Source of the DNA: Streptomyces virginiae | Lineage (GTDB): Bacteria > Actinomycetota > Actinomycetes > Streptomycetales > Streptomycetaceae | Length of the DNA: 64,000 nt | Assembly (NCBI RefSeq): GCF_000720455.1 | Contig: NZ_JOAK01000012.1 | Span: 186,001 to 250,000 of the forward strand | Direction: 5' to 3' | Shown here: piece by piece, positions 41,018-49,250 of the stretch | Layout: each line of letters starts with the position of its first letter | How positions within the stretch are numbered: position 1 is the stretch's first letter | The notes under the pieces: generated by a model | What the model was told of the DNA's origin: nothing | The model's input: only the letters and a program-made list of their open reading frames with translations | The model's database searches: none | Made by a program: the position numbers and the translations under genes

Positions 41018-42609
41018 TGGCCGCCCTCCCGGGTGGCGAACAGCTCGGTGGCGCGGGCGATGTCCTGCGCGGTCCGCAGTTCCAGCCAGCCGGAGCCGAT
41101 CTCGACCGCGCCGACCCGGTGTCCGGCGGCGAGCAGGTCGGTGAGCAGGTCGGCCAGCGTGCCCTCGGTGCCGTCGGCGCGGCGCTTCTCGGCGACCTGG
41201 CGCAGTGCGGCGAAGCCCTGGGCGGAGAAGGCCGCGGCGCCGGCGAACTCGCCGTCCGCCTCGGGGCCGGCGACGGCGAGGACCTCGCTGCCGGAGGCGC
41301 CGCCGAGCCGGCGGCCGCCGCGGGCCGTGGAGTCCAGGGTCAGCGGCAGGGCGTCGGCGCGGCGCTCGACGCCGGGTCCGTCGGACACGTCGACGAGGAC
41401 GGCGATGTCGCCGCCCGCCGCGAGGAGGCGGCGCAGCGGCTCGCCCTCGACGAAGACGTCGCCGGAGACCAGCACGGTGCCGCTCAGGGCGTCGTCGTCC
41501 AGGGCGAGTACGGCGCCGGTGGCGTCGGCCTGGGCGGGCAGGAGCGTGACGTCCTGCGGGGCCCGTGCGGCGTCGTCGCCCGCGGTGGCGGACACCGACT
41601 CGATGTCCGCCCGGCGCAGTGCGGCGCTCTGCTCGGCGAGCAGGCCGGCGGCGGGGGCGGTGGGCCGGCCGGGGACCACGACGGCCCGGGCGCGGCCGGC
41701 GTACGGGGTGATGAACTCGGCCTCGTGGCGCTTCTGGAGGGGCATGCCCTGGAGGTCGAACACGGTGGACAGGGGGGCGATCCGGTCCTCGATGCCGGTG
41801 GTGCGGTCGTCGCGCAGGATCGAGGCGAAGGTCTCGGTGACGGCGGCGATGCCCGCGCGCAGACCGTGGTTGGCGTAGATGACCATCTTGGCGCCGGCTT
41901 CGGCCAGTTCGGTGGCGGTGATGGTGTGGTAAGTGGTGGGGACGACGACCACGGGGGTGGGCAGGGTCCAGCGTTCGAGGAAGCGCAGGACCGGCTCCGG
42001 GGAGGTGCCCTTGGCGTGGATCAGTACGGCGTCCGCGCCGGCGGCCGCGTAGGCCTCGCCGCGGCGCAGTGCCTCGTCCATGCCCCATCCCGCGATGAGG
42101 GCCTCGATCCGGGCGATGACCATGAGGTCCGGGGTGGTCTGGGCGGCCTTGGCGGCGCGCAGCTTGCCGCAGAACTCGGCGATGGGGGCCAGTTCCTGAC
42201 GGCCCGGGATGAAGCTGTTGACCTTCGGGAACCGCTTGTCCTCGATGGACACGCCGGCGATCCCGGCCGCCTCGTAGCGGCGGATCATGTTCATGACGTT
42301 GTGGGCGTTGCCGTAGCCGGCGTCGCAGTCGGCGACGACGGGGACGTCGACGGCGGCCGCCAACGAGGTGGCGGTGGCGAGGAGTTCGCTCATGGTCAGG
42401 ATGTCGGTGTCGGGGACGCCCTGGGAGGCGGAGACCTCCAGACCGCTCGACCAGACGCCGTCGAAGCCGGCCCGCTCGGCGAGGCGCGCACCGAGCGGGT
42501 TGTGCGCGCCGATGATGCGTACGGTGCCCGGGCGGGCGAAGAGGTCGCGGAGCTGCCGGGCTCCGGTCGTCCTGTGGTCCCCGCGTGCCTCTGTCGTCCC
42601 AGTAGTCAT
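41014..42609 (-). CDS. pepM: PEP mutase fused to a nucleotidyltransferase-like domain
   Basis: 531 aa from ATG 42609 with AGGAG upstream. Residues about 15-295 are phosphoenolpyruvate mutase: GAHNPLGARLAERAGFDGVWSSGLEVSAS, CDAGYG and the signature EDKRFPKVNS (123-132), the EDK-x5-NS pattern that separates PepM from isocitrate-lyase relatives. It forms the C-P bond of phosphonopyruvate. Residues about 300-531 look like a MobA/CTP-transferase fold (RARAVVVPG, LSGTVLVSGDVFVEGEPL, GWLELRTAQDIARATELF), but the usual Gly-rich nucleotide loop after the first strand is poor. Such fusions occur in pathways that activate phosphonates as CMP esters for attachment to lipids or glycans. Confidence 0.92.
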   Translation of the reverse strand: MTTGTTEARGDHRTTGARQLRDLFARPGTVRIIGAHNPLGARLAERAGFDGVWSSGLEVSASQGVPDTDILTMSELLATATSLAAAVDVPVVADCDAGYGNAHNVMNMIRRYEAAGIAGVSIEDKRFPKVNSFIPGRQELAPIAEFCGKLRAAKAAQTTPDLMVIARIEALIAGWGMDEALRRGEAYAAAGADAVLIHAKGTSPEPVLRFLERWTLPTPVVVVPTTYHTITATELAEAGAKMVIYANHGLRAGIAAVTETFASILRDDRTTGIEDRIAPLSTVFDLQGMPLQKRHEAEFITPYAGRARAVVVPGRPTAPAAGLLAEQSAALRRADIESVSATAGDDAARAPQDVTLLPAQADATGAVLALDDDALSGTVLVSGDVFVEGEPLRRLLAAGGDIAVLVDVSDGPGVERRADALPLTLDSTARGGRRLGGASGSEVLAVAGPEADGEFAGAAAFSAQGFAALRQVAEKRRADGTEGTLADLLTDLLAAGHRVGAVEIGSGWLELRTAQDIARATELFATREGGQ

Positions 42610-42678
42610 GCCGATTCTCCTGTTGTCCGCATTCGTGCGTGAGGGGGCGCAGCATCATCGGGGCGGCCCACATAATGC

Positions 42679-42692
42679 AATTGCCGGTAATT
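42679..42692. promoter_or_regulatory. AT-rich inverted repeat upstream of pepM
   Basis: AATTGCCGGTAATT, a 12-of-14 palindrome in a local AT-rich patch (42669-42700) about 70-85 bp upstream of the pepM start. Possible operator or internal promoter within the minus-strand operon. Confidence 0.35.
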
Positions 42693-42751
42693 CAAATTGG
42701 TCGGGGTGGAGGGAGGTGCCGGATATGCGGCCCGCGGCCCGCGGGACCCGG

Positions 42752-43426
42752 TCATACGGTGACGGCCGTGAATACCAGGCCGTCGGCCACCAGCCAGCGT
42801 CCGTCGAAATGCCGGACGGTGCGGCCGGCCACCTCGGGGCCGTCGACCAGGAGGCGGGCGTGGAACTCGCCGTCGGTGGTGGCCGGGCCAGGTTCCGGGT
42901 GGAACCGCAGTTCGGCCTGGGTGAAGTCGAGCCAGCGCCCGGTGAGCGGGAACCACGTCTTGTAGACGGACTCCTTGGCGCTGAAGAGGACCGTGTCCCA
43001 GTGCAGACCCGGCCTGGACCGGGCCAGCGTCCGGAGCCGGACGCGCTCGTGCGGGAGCGCCACCGCCTCCAGGACCCCCGGGGGGAGCGGGACGTGCGGT
43101 TCGGCGTCGATGCCGAGTCCCGTCAGATCGGTGGACCGGGCGGCGGCCGCCGCCCGGTAGCCGTCGCAGTGGGTGATGGCGCCGGCCACTCCCGGGGGCC
43201 ACAGCGGCTCTCCGGAGCCGCCCACGGGGACGGGCCCGGCGGGCACCCCCAGGTGGTCCAGTGCGCGGCGGGCGCAGAGCCGTCCGGTGGCGAAGGTCCG
43301 TCTGCGTCCTTCGGAGGCGCGCGCCACGGCCGCCCGTTCCACGGGGTGGAGGCGAAAGACGGCGCCGGGCGGGTCCGCGTACTCCGCCGAACTGGCCACG
43401 CACGCGGGCAGGATCCGCTCGATCAC
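42752..43426 (-). CDS. EntD/Sfp-superfamily 4'-phosphopantetheinyl transferase
   Basis: About 224 aa from GTG 43426, overlapping the exporter stop. Magnesium-site motif GIDAEP, and FSAKESVYKTWFPLTGRWLDF, the KEs...K signature of EntD-type PPTases. Substrate-side motifs include ATGRLCARRALDHLG and ITHCDGYRAAA. It converts apo-ACP to holo-ACP by attaching phosphopantetheine to the active Ser. The natural clients are the two discrete ACPs and the PKS ACP of this cluster, linking the phosphonate operon physically to the acyl-assembly operon. Confidence 0.92.
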   Translation of the reverse strand: MIERILPACVASSAEYADPPGAVFRLHPVERAAVARASEGRRRTFATGRLCARRALDHLGVPAGPVPVGGSGEPLWPPGVAGAITHCDGYRAAAAARSTDLTGLGIDAEPHVPLPPGVLEAVALPHERVRLRTLARSRPGLHWDTVLFSAKESVYKTWFPLTGRWLDFTQAELRFHPEPGPATTDGEFHARLLVDGPEVAGRTVRHFDGRWLVADGLVFTAVTV

Positions 43427-45072
43427 TTCGTGCGCCCCCCGCCCGCGCGCTCCGCGTCCGCGTGTTCCGGTTGCGCGTGTTCCGGTTCGGCGTGTTCCGT
43501 GCCCGCCCGGCCGGGGCCCGCGAAGAGGCCTGCCACCGCGCCGAGGGCGGCCACCGCCGCGGTGGCGAGCAGGGCGTGCTGCATGCCCTCCAGGAACACG
43601 GTCCGGGAGATGTCCGTGAGGGTGGAGCGCGCAGCGTCCACGGTCCCGGGATCCGGTGCGAGGCCCACGGCCACGGCGCGTACGGCCGCGTCCAGGGCGC
43701 CGGGGGCGATCTCGACGCCCTGCGCGGCGAGGCGTCCGGGCAGGGCGGAAGCGGCGTGGGCGGCGACGAGGGCGCCCGCGGTGGCGGTGCCCAGGCTGCC
43801 GCCCACCTGCATGGCCGTCTGCTGCATGCCGCCGGCGACGCCCGACAGTTCGACCGGTGCGCTGCTGATGACGAGCTTGGTGGCGCCCACCATGACCGGG
43901 CTGAAGCCGAGCCCGAGCAGGAAGAAGCACAGCGTCGTCTCCAGCGTCCCGGACTGCGCGTCGAGACGGGACAGGGCGCACATGGCCGTTGCGGTCACCA
44001 GGAGCCCTGCGACCACCGGGGCCCGGGGCCCGGACCTGCTGATCCACATCGCCGCGAACGGCGCGCCGACGATCATCAGCAGGGTCAGCCCCAGGACGCG
44101 GACGCCCGACTCGGCCGGGGTCAGCCCGAGCACGTTCTGCAGGTAGAAGATCAGGACGAACGGCGCGCCGAACATCACGAAGGACATGGCGAGCATGGCC
44201 AGGACGCCGACGGTGAACCGGACCGACCGGAAGATGCGGGGCGGTACCAGCGGGTCGGCGGCGCGCCGCTCCCACCAGGTGAAGAAGGCGCCGAGGAGCA
44301 GCGCCGAGGCCAGCAGCGCCAGGGTGCGGGCGTCGGGCCGGCCCTGGTCGGCGACCGTGGCCAGGCCTCCGACGAACAGGCACAGCGCGGCGCCCAGGAC
44401 GGCCATGCCGGTCAGGTCCAGGCGGCCGGCCGGCCGCTCGCCGCGTACGTCGCGCAGCACGGTGACGCCGAGGGCCAGGGCGACCGCGCCGAGCGGCACG
44501 TTCAGGAAGAACACCCAGCTCCACGAGGCGTGTTCGACGAGCAGGCCGCCGACGACGGGGCCGGCCGCGGTGGACGCGGCGATGACGGCGCTGCGCACGG
44601 CGATCGGCATGTTGAGCCGGTCGGCCGGGAAGGCGGTGCGCAGCAGGCCGAGGGTGGCGGGCTGCATCAGCGCGCCGAACACGCCCTGGAGGACGCGCAG
44701 TGCGATGACCCAGCCCAGGCTGCCGGAGGCGCCGATGGCCACCGAGGTGGCCGTGAAGCCGGCGGCGCCGATGAGGAAGACGGTGCGGTGGCCGTAGCGG
44801 TCTCCGAGCCTGCCGGCGGCGATGAGCAGGGCGGCGACGGCGAGCAGGTAGCCGTTCGTCACCCACTGGATGCCGGTCAGGCTCGCGTCGAGGTCGGCCT
44901 GCATGGCCGGCTGGGCGACGGTGACGATGGTGCCGTCGAGCGAGACCATCATGGCCCCGACCGACAGGGTCAGCAGGGTCAGCCAGGGGTGGCCCCGTAC
45001 CCCGCGGCGCGGCGGGGAGGGCGGGCCGCCCTGCCCCTCCGCGGCCGCGGTGTGTCCGGTCACCCTGCTCAT
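43423..45072 (-). CDS. DHA2-family MFS exporter of the cluster
   Basis: 549 aa, about 14 TM helices. SLDGTIVTVAQPAMQADL, AAGRLGDRYGHRTVFLIG (motif A), VVGGLLVEHASWSWVFFLNVPLG and MQQTAMQVGGSLGTA. It ends with a charged Glu/His/Ala repeat tail (HAEPEHAQPEHADAE). It is overlapped on both sides by 4 bp (hydroxylase and PPTase) and is the likely product exporter and self-resistance pump. Confidence 0.9.
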   Translation of the reverse strand: MSRVTGHTAAAEGQGGPPSPPRRGVRGHPWLTLLTLSVGAMMVSLDGTIVTVAQPAMQADLDASLTGIQWVTNGYLLAVAALLIAAGRLGDRYGHRTVFLIGAAGFTATSVAIGASGSLGWVIALRVLQGVFGALMQPATLGLLRTAFPADRLNMPIAVRSAVIAASTAAGPVVGGLLVEHASWSWVFFLNVPLGAVALALGVTVLRDVRGERPAGRLDLTGMAVLGAALCLFVGGLATVADQGRPDARTLALLASALLLGAFFTWWERRAADPLVPPRIFRSVRFTVGVLAMLAMSFVMFGAPFVLIFYLQNVLGLTPAESGVRVLGLTLLMIVGAPFAAMWISRSGPRAPVVAGLLVTATAMCALSRLDAQSGTLETTLCFFLLGLGFSPVMVGATKLVISSAPVELSGVAGGMQQTAMQVGGSLGTATAGALVAAHAASALPGRLAAQGVEIAPGALDAAVRAVAVGLAPDPGTVDAARSTLTDISRTVFLEGMQHALLATAAVAALGAVAGLFAGPGRAGTEHAEPEHAQPEHADAERAGGGRTK

Positions 45073-46022
45073 GTCAGGAGCTCACCCGGCTGTCCCGTGG
45101 CCGCCGCGGCGGTCGTCCGGCCGGCGCCGTCGCGCCCGACGGAGCCGCCGGGGCCGCCCGCGCCGTCCTCGGCGGGCTTCCAGCCGGGCGGGCCGAAGAC
45201 GTAGCCGAGCTTGTGGCGCAGCGTGCTCGCGCCGCGCACGTCGCGGAACATGTTGCCGAACTCGTGGACCTGGATCTTCCAGATGGAGAAGGTCTCGATC
45301 TGCTTGGTCAGGCCGTACGTGGGGCGCTGCACCTCGGGCTGGAAGGTCCCGAAGATCCGGTCCCAGAGGATGAGGATGCTGCCGAAGTTCTTGTCCAGGT
45401 ATTCCGGGTCGTTGCCGTGGTGGACACGGTGGTGCGAGGGCGTCACGAAGACGTACTCGAACCAGCGCGGCAGCTTTCCGATCTTCTCGGTGTGCGCGAA
45501 GAGCCCGTAGACGAGGTGGGCCGAGTGCATCGTGAAGACCAGCGCGGGGTGCACGCCGAGCAGCGGGAGCGGCAGCCAGATCATCTTCTCGAACCACTGG
45601 GCCCACTTGCGGCGCAGCGCGGTCGAGAGGTTGAAGTACTGGCTGGAGTGGTGCACCTGGTGGCCGGCCCAGATGAGCCGGATGCCGTGCGCGGCGCGGT
45701 GGTACCAGTAGAGGAGGAACTCCACGCCGAAGAAGAGGACGACCCACGTGGTCCAGGACGAGGACGACAGGTGCCAGGGCGCCACGTACTCGTACACGAG
45801 CAGGTAGAGCGCGAGCGCCACGGTCCGCAGCATGGTGGACGAGAACAGTGCGCCGAAGCCCGTGAGGATGCTCGCCCGGTGGTCCCGCAGGTCGTATCCG
45901 GGCCGCTCGTCGTGGTCGTCGCCGAACTTGATCGCCAACATCTCGATCACGATCAGCAACGCCATGGCGGGCAGGGCGTAGACCGCTGGATCGTGCAGCC
46001 GGTCTATGACCTTATCGAGCAT
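45069..46022 (-). CDS. Fatty-acid hydroxylase/sterol desaturase family membrane di-iron enzyme (AGMO-like)
   Basis: 317 aa. ATG 46022 with a GGAGAG site. Several TM segments (VYALPAMALLIVIEML, ALALYLLVYEYV, WTTWVVLFFGVEFLLYWYH). The eight-histidine di-iron signature is visible as HRAAH, HQVHHSSQYFN, HSAHLVYG and HHRVHHGND. Within the superfamily (PF04116) the pattern is closer to alkylglycerol-monooxygenase-type proteins than to sterol C4 oxidases. It should hydroxylate or desaturate a lipid chain at the membrane. As first gene of the minus operon, opposite the acyl-assembly operon, it probably acts on the cluster's lipid product. Confidence 0.85.
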   Translation of the reverse strand: MLDKVIDRLHDPAVYALPAMALLIVIEMLAIKFGDDHDERPGYDLRDHRASILTGFGALFSSTMLRTVALALYLLVYEYVAPWHLSSSSWTTWVVLFFGVEFLLYWYHRAAHGIRLIWAGHQVHHSSQYFNLSTALRRKWAQWFEKMIWLPLPLLGVHPALVFTMHSAHLVYGLFAHTEKIGKLPRWFEYVFVTPSHHRVHHGNDPEYLDKNFGSILILWDRIFGTFQPEVQRPTYGLTKQIETFSIWKIQVHEFGNMFRDVRGASTLRHKLGYVFGPPGWKPAEDGAGGPGGSVGRDGAGRTTAAAATGQPGELLT

Positions 46023-46251
46023 CGCTCTCTCCTCGTTTCGACTTCCGCAAAAGCCTAAACACGCTCCCTAAAAAGCTCCCTAAAGCCCGCCTTAACTTGC
46101 ACTCTCACCAGGACAAAACCCCTGCGGACAGAACTGTTTAGTGTCGTTTTAGCATGCCCCCGGTACGCTCGCCGTCGGCTTGGCAGGAAATCGCAATTTC
46201 CGGATCGTCGCCACTTTTTCGAGGAACTGGCCGCAATGATCCAGGAACGGG
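46023..46251. promoter_or_regulatory. Divergent promoter region of the cluster
   Basis: It separates the two main operons. An AT-rich stretch carries CCTAAAC, CCTAAAA, CCTAAAG and CCTTAAC starting at 46054, 46067, 46079 and 46090 (13, 12 and 11 bp apart), the later two parts of a GCTCCCTAAA direct repeat. Direct repeats at about one helical turn are typical of SARP-type activators. No regulator gene is in the visible cluster. Confidence 0.5.
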
Positions 46252-47061
46252 GTGCGAATGGGCGGGAACGGTCTCGCGGTCCGCATGGAGCGGCCGGCCC
46301 GCGGCGCCGGCCCGGTGCGCGTGCTCGCCCTGCACGGGCTGGCCGCGAGCGCGACCACCTGGACGGCCTTCGGGGAACACGCCTCGGACGACGTGGAGTT
46401 GTGGACGGCCGAGCTGCCGTGGGGAGTCGCCGGCCCGACCTCGTGGAGCCACCGCGGCGACCCCGCCGAGTGGATCGGCCGCGCCCTGGGCGCGGTCCCC
46501 GGCGGGGCCGACGTCCTGGTCGCGCACTCCTTCTCCGCCGTCCTCGCCGTCGAGCACCTCGCCCGCGCCCCGCACTCCGGACGGCCCCGCGCCCTGGTCG
46601 CCGTGTCGCCCTTCCACCGCCGGGACCCGGCCGACTTCCACTGGGACGACGCCGGCCACTACCTCGGCATCTTCCAGGAGGTGTTCGAGGAGGCGCTGGG
46701 CATCGCCTCGGCGCGCCGCCTGTCCCCGCAGACCCGCCGGGACATGGCCCTGCTCGTGCGCGACCGCGTCGGCCCGTACGGCTGGACGCGCTTCTGGGAG
46801 AGCTACCTGCGCAGCCCCTTCGTCGACCTCGGCGGCCTCGACCTGCCGGTGCTCGTCGTGGCCGGGGAGCAGGACCGCTTCGCGCCGCCGCCGGAGGCCG
46901 GGCTGCTGGCGGCCGCACTGCCGCAAGGACGCCTCGAACTGCTGCGGGACTGCGGGCACTTCCCGATGACCGAGCGGCCCGGGCCGTTCGCCGACGCCGT
47001 CCGCCGGCTGATCGCCGGGTCGGCCGCGCAGCCGTATGCGGCTCCCACGAGAGTGAGTTGA
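46252..47061 (+). CDS. Alpha/beta hydrolase (BioH/MenH-like)
   Basis: About 269 aa from GTG 46252; ATG 46258 is equally possible given AGGA at 46243. Alpha/beta hydrolase core: VLALHGLAASATTW (oxyanion region), nucleophile Ser in VAHSFSAVLAVEHL, Asp in VVAGEQDRFAPP and His in CGHFPMTERP. The nucleophile elbow is AHSFS, not GxSxG, which tolerates the change but is unusual. It leads the acyl-assembly operon, 4 bp before KS1, so it may release or edit ACP-bound chains; the type I PKS has no thioesterase domain. Confidence 0.85.
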   Translation: MRMGGNGLAVRMERPARGAGPVRVLALHGLAASATTWTAFGEHASDDVELWTAELPWGVAGPTSWSHRGDPAEWIGRALGAVPGGADVLVAHSFSAVLAVEHLARAPHSGRPRALVAVSPFHRRDPADFHWDDAGHYLGIFQEVFEEALGIASARRLSPQTRRDMALLVRDRVGPYGWTRFWESYLRSPFVDLGGLDLPVLVVAGEQDRFAPPPEAGLLAAALPQGRLELLRDCGHFPMTERPGPFADAVRRLIAGSAAQPYAAPTRVS

Positions 47062-47064
47062 CCC

Positions 47065-48273
47065 TTGCGCCCCTCTGCCACCCCCGACGTCTTCGTGACC
47101 GGAATCGGCGCCGTCAGCTGCCTCGGCGCCACCGCGGACGCGTTCTGGACCGGGCTGAAGGCCGCCGCCTCGCGGCCCACCCCCGTACCGGGCCTGACCG
47201 AGCACGTGCCCGACGTACTCGCCTACCAGGTGCCCGACGACGGGACCGCCGCGGCGGACGCGTCGCCCGGCGCCCTGGGCCGTGCCGCGCGCTTCGCGCT
47301 GACCGCCGCCCGTGAGGCGGTCACCGACGCCGGCCTGGGCGCGCACGAGGTCGCGGAAGCCGCCGTGGTGATCGGAACCGCCGTCGGCGAGAGCGGGGGG
47401 CGCGAGGGTGGCCACGACGGCGAGGGCGCCGGGGACGGGACCCCTGAACCGGCGGCAGGGTCCTGGGAGCCCATGTTCTCCGTCGCGTCCGCGGTCGGCG
47501 CCGAACTCGCCACCTTCGGGCCGAACATCAGCGTGAGCAACGCCTGCGCCGCGAGCGGCTACGCGCTGTCCGTCGCCGTGGACCTGATCCGCCGCGGCGA
47601 GGCCGACACCGTGCTGCTCGGGGGTGCGGAGGGCATCGCCCGGGTGCCCCTGGCCAGCTTCAGCCGGCTGGGCGCGGCCGACCCCGAGACCTGCCGGCCC
47701 TTCGACGCCGGCCGCCGGGGGACCGTCTTCGGTGAGGGGGCCGCCGTACTGGTCCTGCAGTCCGCCCGGGCCGCGGCCGGCCGACCCGTCTACGGCAGGG
47801 TGCTGGGGACCGCGTGGAGCTGCGACGCCCACCACCCCACCGCGCCCGACCCCGGCGGCGAGCAGCTGGTACGGGTGGCCCGCGCGGCCCTGGAGGAGGC
47901 CGGGCGCGGCCCCGGCGACGTCGGGTGCGTCGTCCCGCACGGCACCGGCACCCGGCAGAACGACGTGGTCGAGTACCAGGTCCTGCGGGAGGTCCTCGGC
48001 GACCGCGCCGCGCACACCCCGCTGTTCAGCCTGAAGGCCTTCATCGGCCACACCGCCGGCGCCGCGGCCGCATTCGCCGCCGTGTCCGCGGCGCTGATGG
48101 TCCGGCACGGGGAGATCCCGGCGAACATCGCGCTCGCGCGGCAGGACCCGGAGTGCCCGGTCTGGCTGCCGCAGGACGGACCGACCGCGCTGCGGCAGCC
48201 GAACGTACTGGTCAACGCGTACGCGTTCGGCGGCAGCAACTTCACGATGGTGTTCGGGGGCGGGTCGCGGTGA
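47065..48273 (+). CDS. Type II ketosynthase, pair 1 (catalytic subunit)
   Basis: 402 aa from a TTG at 47065. FabF-type KS with all catalytic residues: Cys161 in VSNACAASGYAL, His292 in VVPHGTGTRQND, Lys324 and His329 in KAFIGHTAGAA, and the C-terminal NAYAFGGSN loop. It condenses malonyl-ACP with an acyl chain. It overlaps the next gene by 4 bp (GTGA), whose product lacks the Cys, so the two form a KS/CLF heterodimer. A Gly/Glu-rich insertion (about residues 110-130) is unusual for FabF. Confidence 0.9.
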   Translation: MRPSATPDVFVTGIGAVSCLGATADAFWTGLKAAASRPTPVPGLTEHVPDVLAYQVPDDGTAAADASPGALGRAARFALTAAREAVTDAGLGAHEVAEAAVVIGTAVGESGGREGGHDGEGAGDGTPEPAAGSWEPMFSVASAVGAELATFGPNISVSNACAASGYALSVAVDLIRRGEADTVLLGGAEGIARVPLASFSRLGAADPETCRPFDAGRRGTVFGEGAAVLVLQSARAAAGRPVYGRVLGTAWSCDAHHPTAPDPGGEQLVRVARAALEEAGRGPGDVGCVVPHGTGTRQNDVVEYQVLREVLGDRAAHTPLFSLKAFIGHTAGAAAAFAAVSAALMVRHGEIPANIALARQDPECPVWLPQDGPTALRQPNVLVNAYAFGGSNFTMVFGGGSR

Positions 48274-49241
48274 CGGTTCGTGTCGTGGTGGCCGAGTCCG
48301 TCGTCCACGGTGCGGGACTGGTCCTGCCGCCGGAGGGGACCGGCCCGGCGGAGTCGTGGTTCGACCACCGGGCACGGCTCGGCCGCGGGTACAAGTACCT
48401 GCCGCCCGCCTGCCAGTACCTGCTCGCGGCGGCCCGGACGGCCCTGGAGGACTGCGGCCCGGAGGCGGACCCGCTCGCCGCGGCCCCGGAGCTGCGCGGC
48501 GCCGTCGTCGGCACCAACAGCGCCGTGGCGGCCCTGCACGCGGCCATCGACGAGACCGTCCGCCGCGAGGGGGCCTCCGCGCTGAGCCCGATGAGCGTGC
48601 CGTACTTCGCGGTGAACCTCGTCGCAGGCCGCCTGTCGACCGAGCACGTGCTCAAGGGCTTCAACCTGACCGTGACCTCGCCGCGGGTGGCCGGCGTCGA
48701 GGCCCTGCACCTGGCCGCCCTCGAACTGGCCGCGGGCCGCGCCGCCGTGACCCTGGCCGGGGCCGCCGAGGCCCCCGACCCGCGGGCCGCAGACGCCGAA
48801 CCGGAAGCGGGAGCGGCGCTGTTCGTGCTCCGCCCGGGCGGCGGGCCCGTACCGGCCGGCGGCCGGGTACTGCGGACCGTACTGCGCTTCGTCCCGCCGC
48901 CGGCCCTGGCCGCCGCGGAAGGCCGCCGGCTCGCCCGGGACTCCGTACGGCGGGCCCTGGACGCGCTGCACTCGGGCGGGCCCGCCCCGGACGAGGTCGA
49001 GCTGCTGGCCGACCCCTCGCCCGTCGGTGACGCCGTCGCCGACGCCCTGCGCTCCTGGTGCGCCGACCGCGCACCGGTGTCCACGCGCCGGTCCGGGGCG
49101 CGGGCCGGGGCCCTGACCCCGGTGGTCCGGCTGGCCGCACGCCCCCTCCCGGCGGGCGCCGGCCGCCGGCTCGTCGTCACCGCCTCCCGCGCGGGCAACG
49201 TCGCGCTCGCCACGGCACACACCCCCGAACACACCGACTGA
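48270..49241 (+). CDS. Degenerate KS-like chain-length factor, pair 1
   Basis: 323 aa from GTG 48270. KS fold without catalytic residues. The Cys segment aligns as TVTSPRVAGVEAL against VSNACAASGYAL of KS1, putting Arg at the Cys position. No HGTGT motif is present. At 323 aa it is shorter than normal CLFs (about 400 aa); the N-terminus and middle are reduced. It probably pairs with KS1 and shapes the chain-length pocket. Alternatively it is a decaying copy, but perfect coupling to KS1 and an intact frame argue for function. Confidence 0.8.
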   Translation: MTVRVVVAESVVHGAGLVLPPEGTGPAESWFDHRARLGRGYKYLPPACQYLLAAARTALEDCGPEADPLAAAPELRGAVVGTNSAVAALHAAIDETVRREGASALSPMSVPYFAVNLVAGRLSTEHVLKGFNLTVTSPRVAGVEALHLAALELAAGRAAVTLAGAAEAPDPRAADAEPEAGAALFVLRPGGGPVPAGGRVLRTVLRFVPPPALAAAEGRRLARDSVRRALDALHSGGPAPDEVELLADPSPVGDAVADALRSWCADRAPVSTRRSGARAGALTPVVRLAARPLPAGAGRRLVVTASRAGNVALATAHTPEHTD

Positions 49242-49250
49242 GAGGTACGC

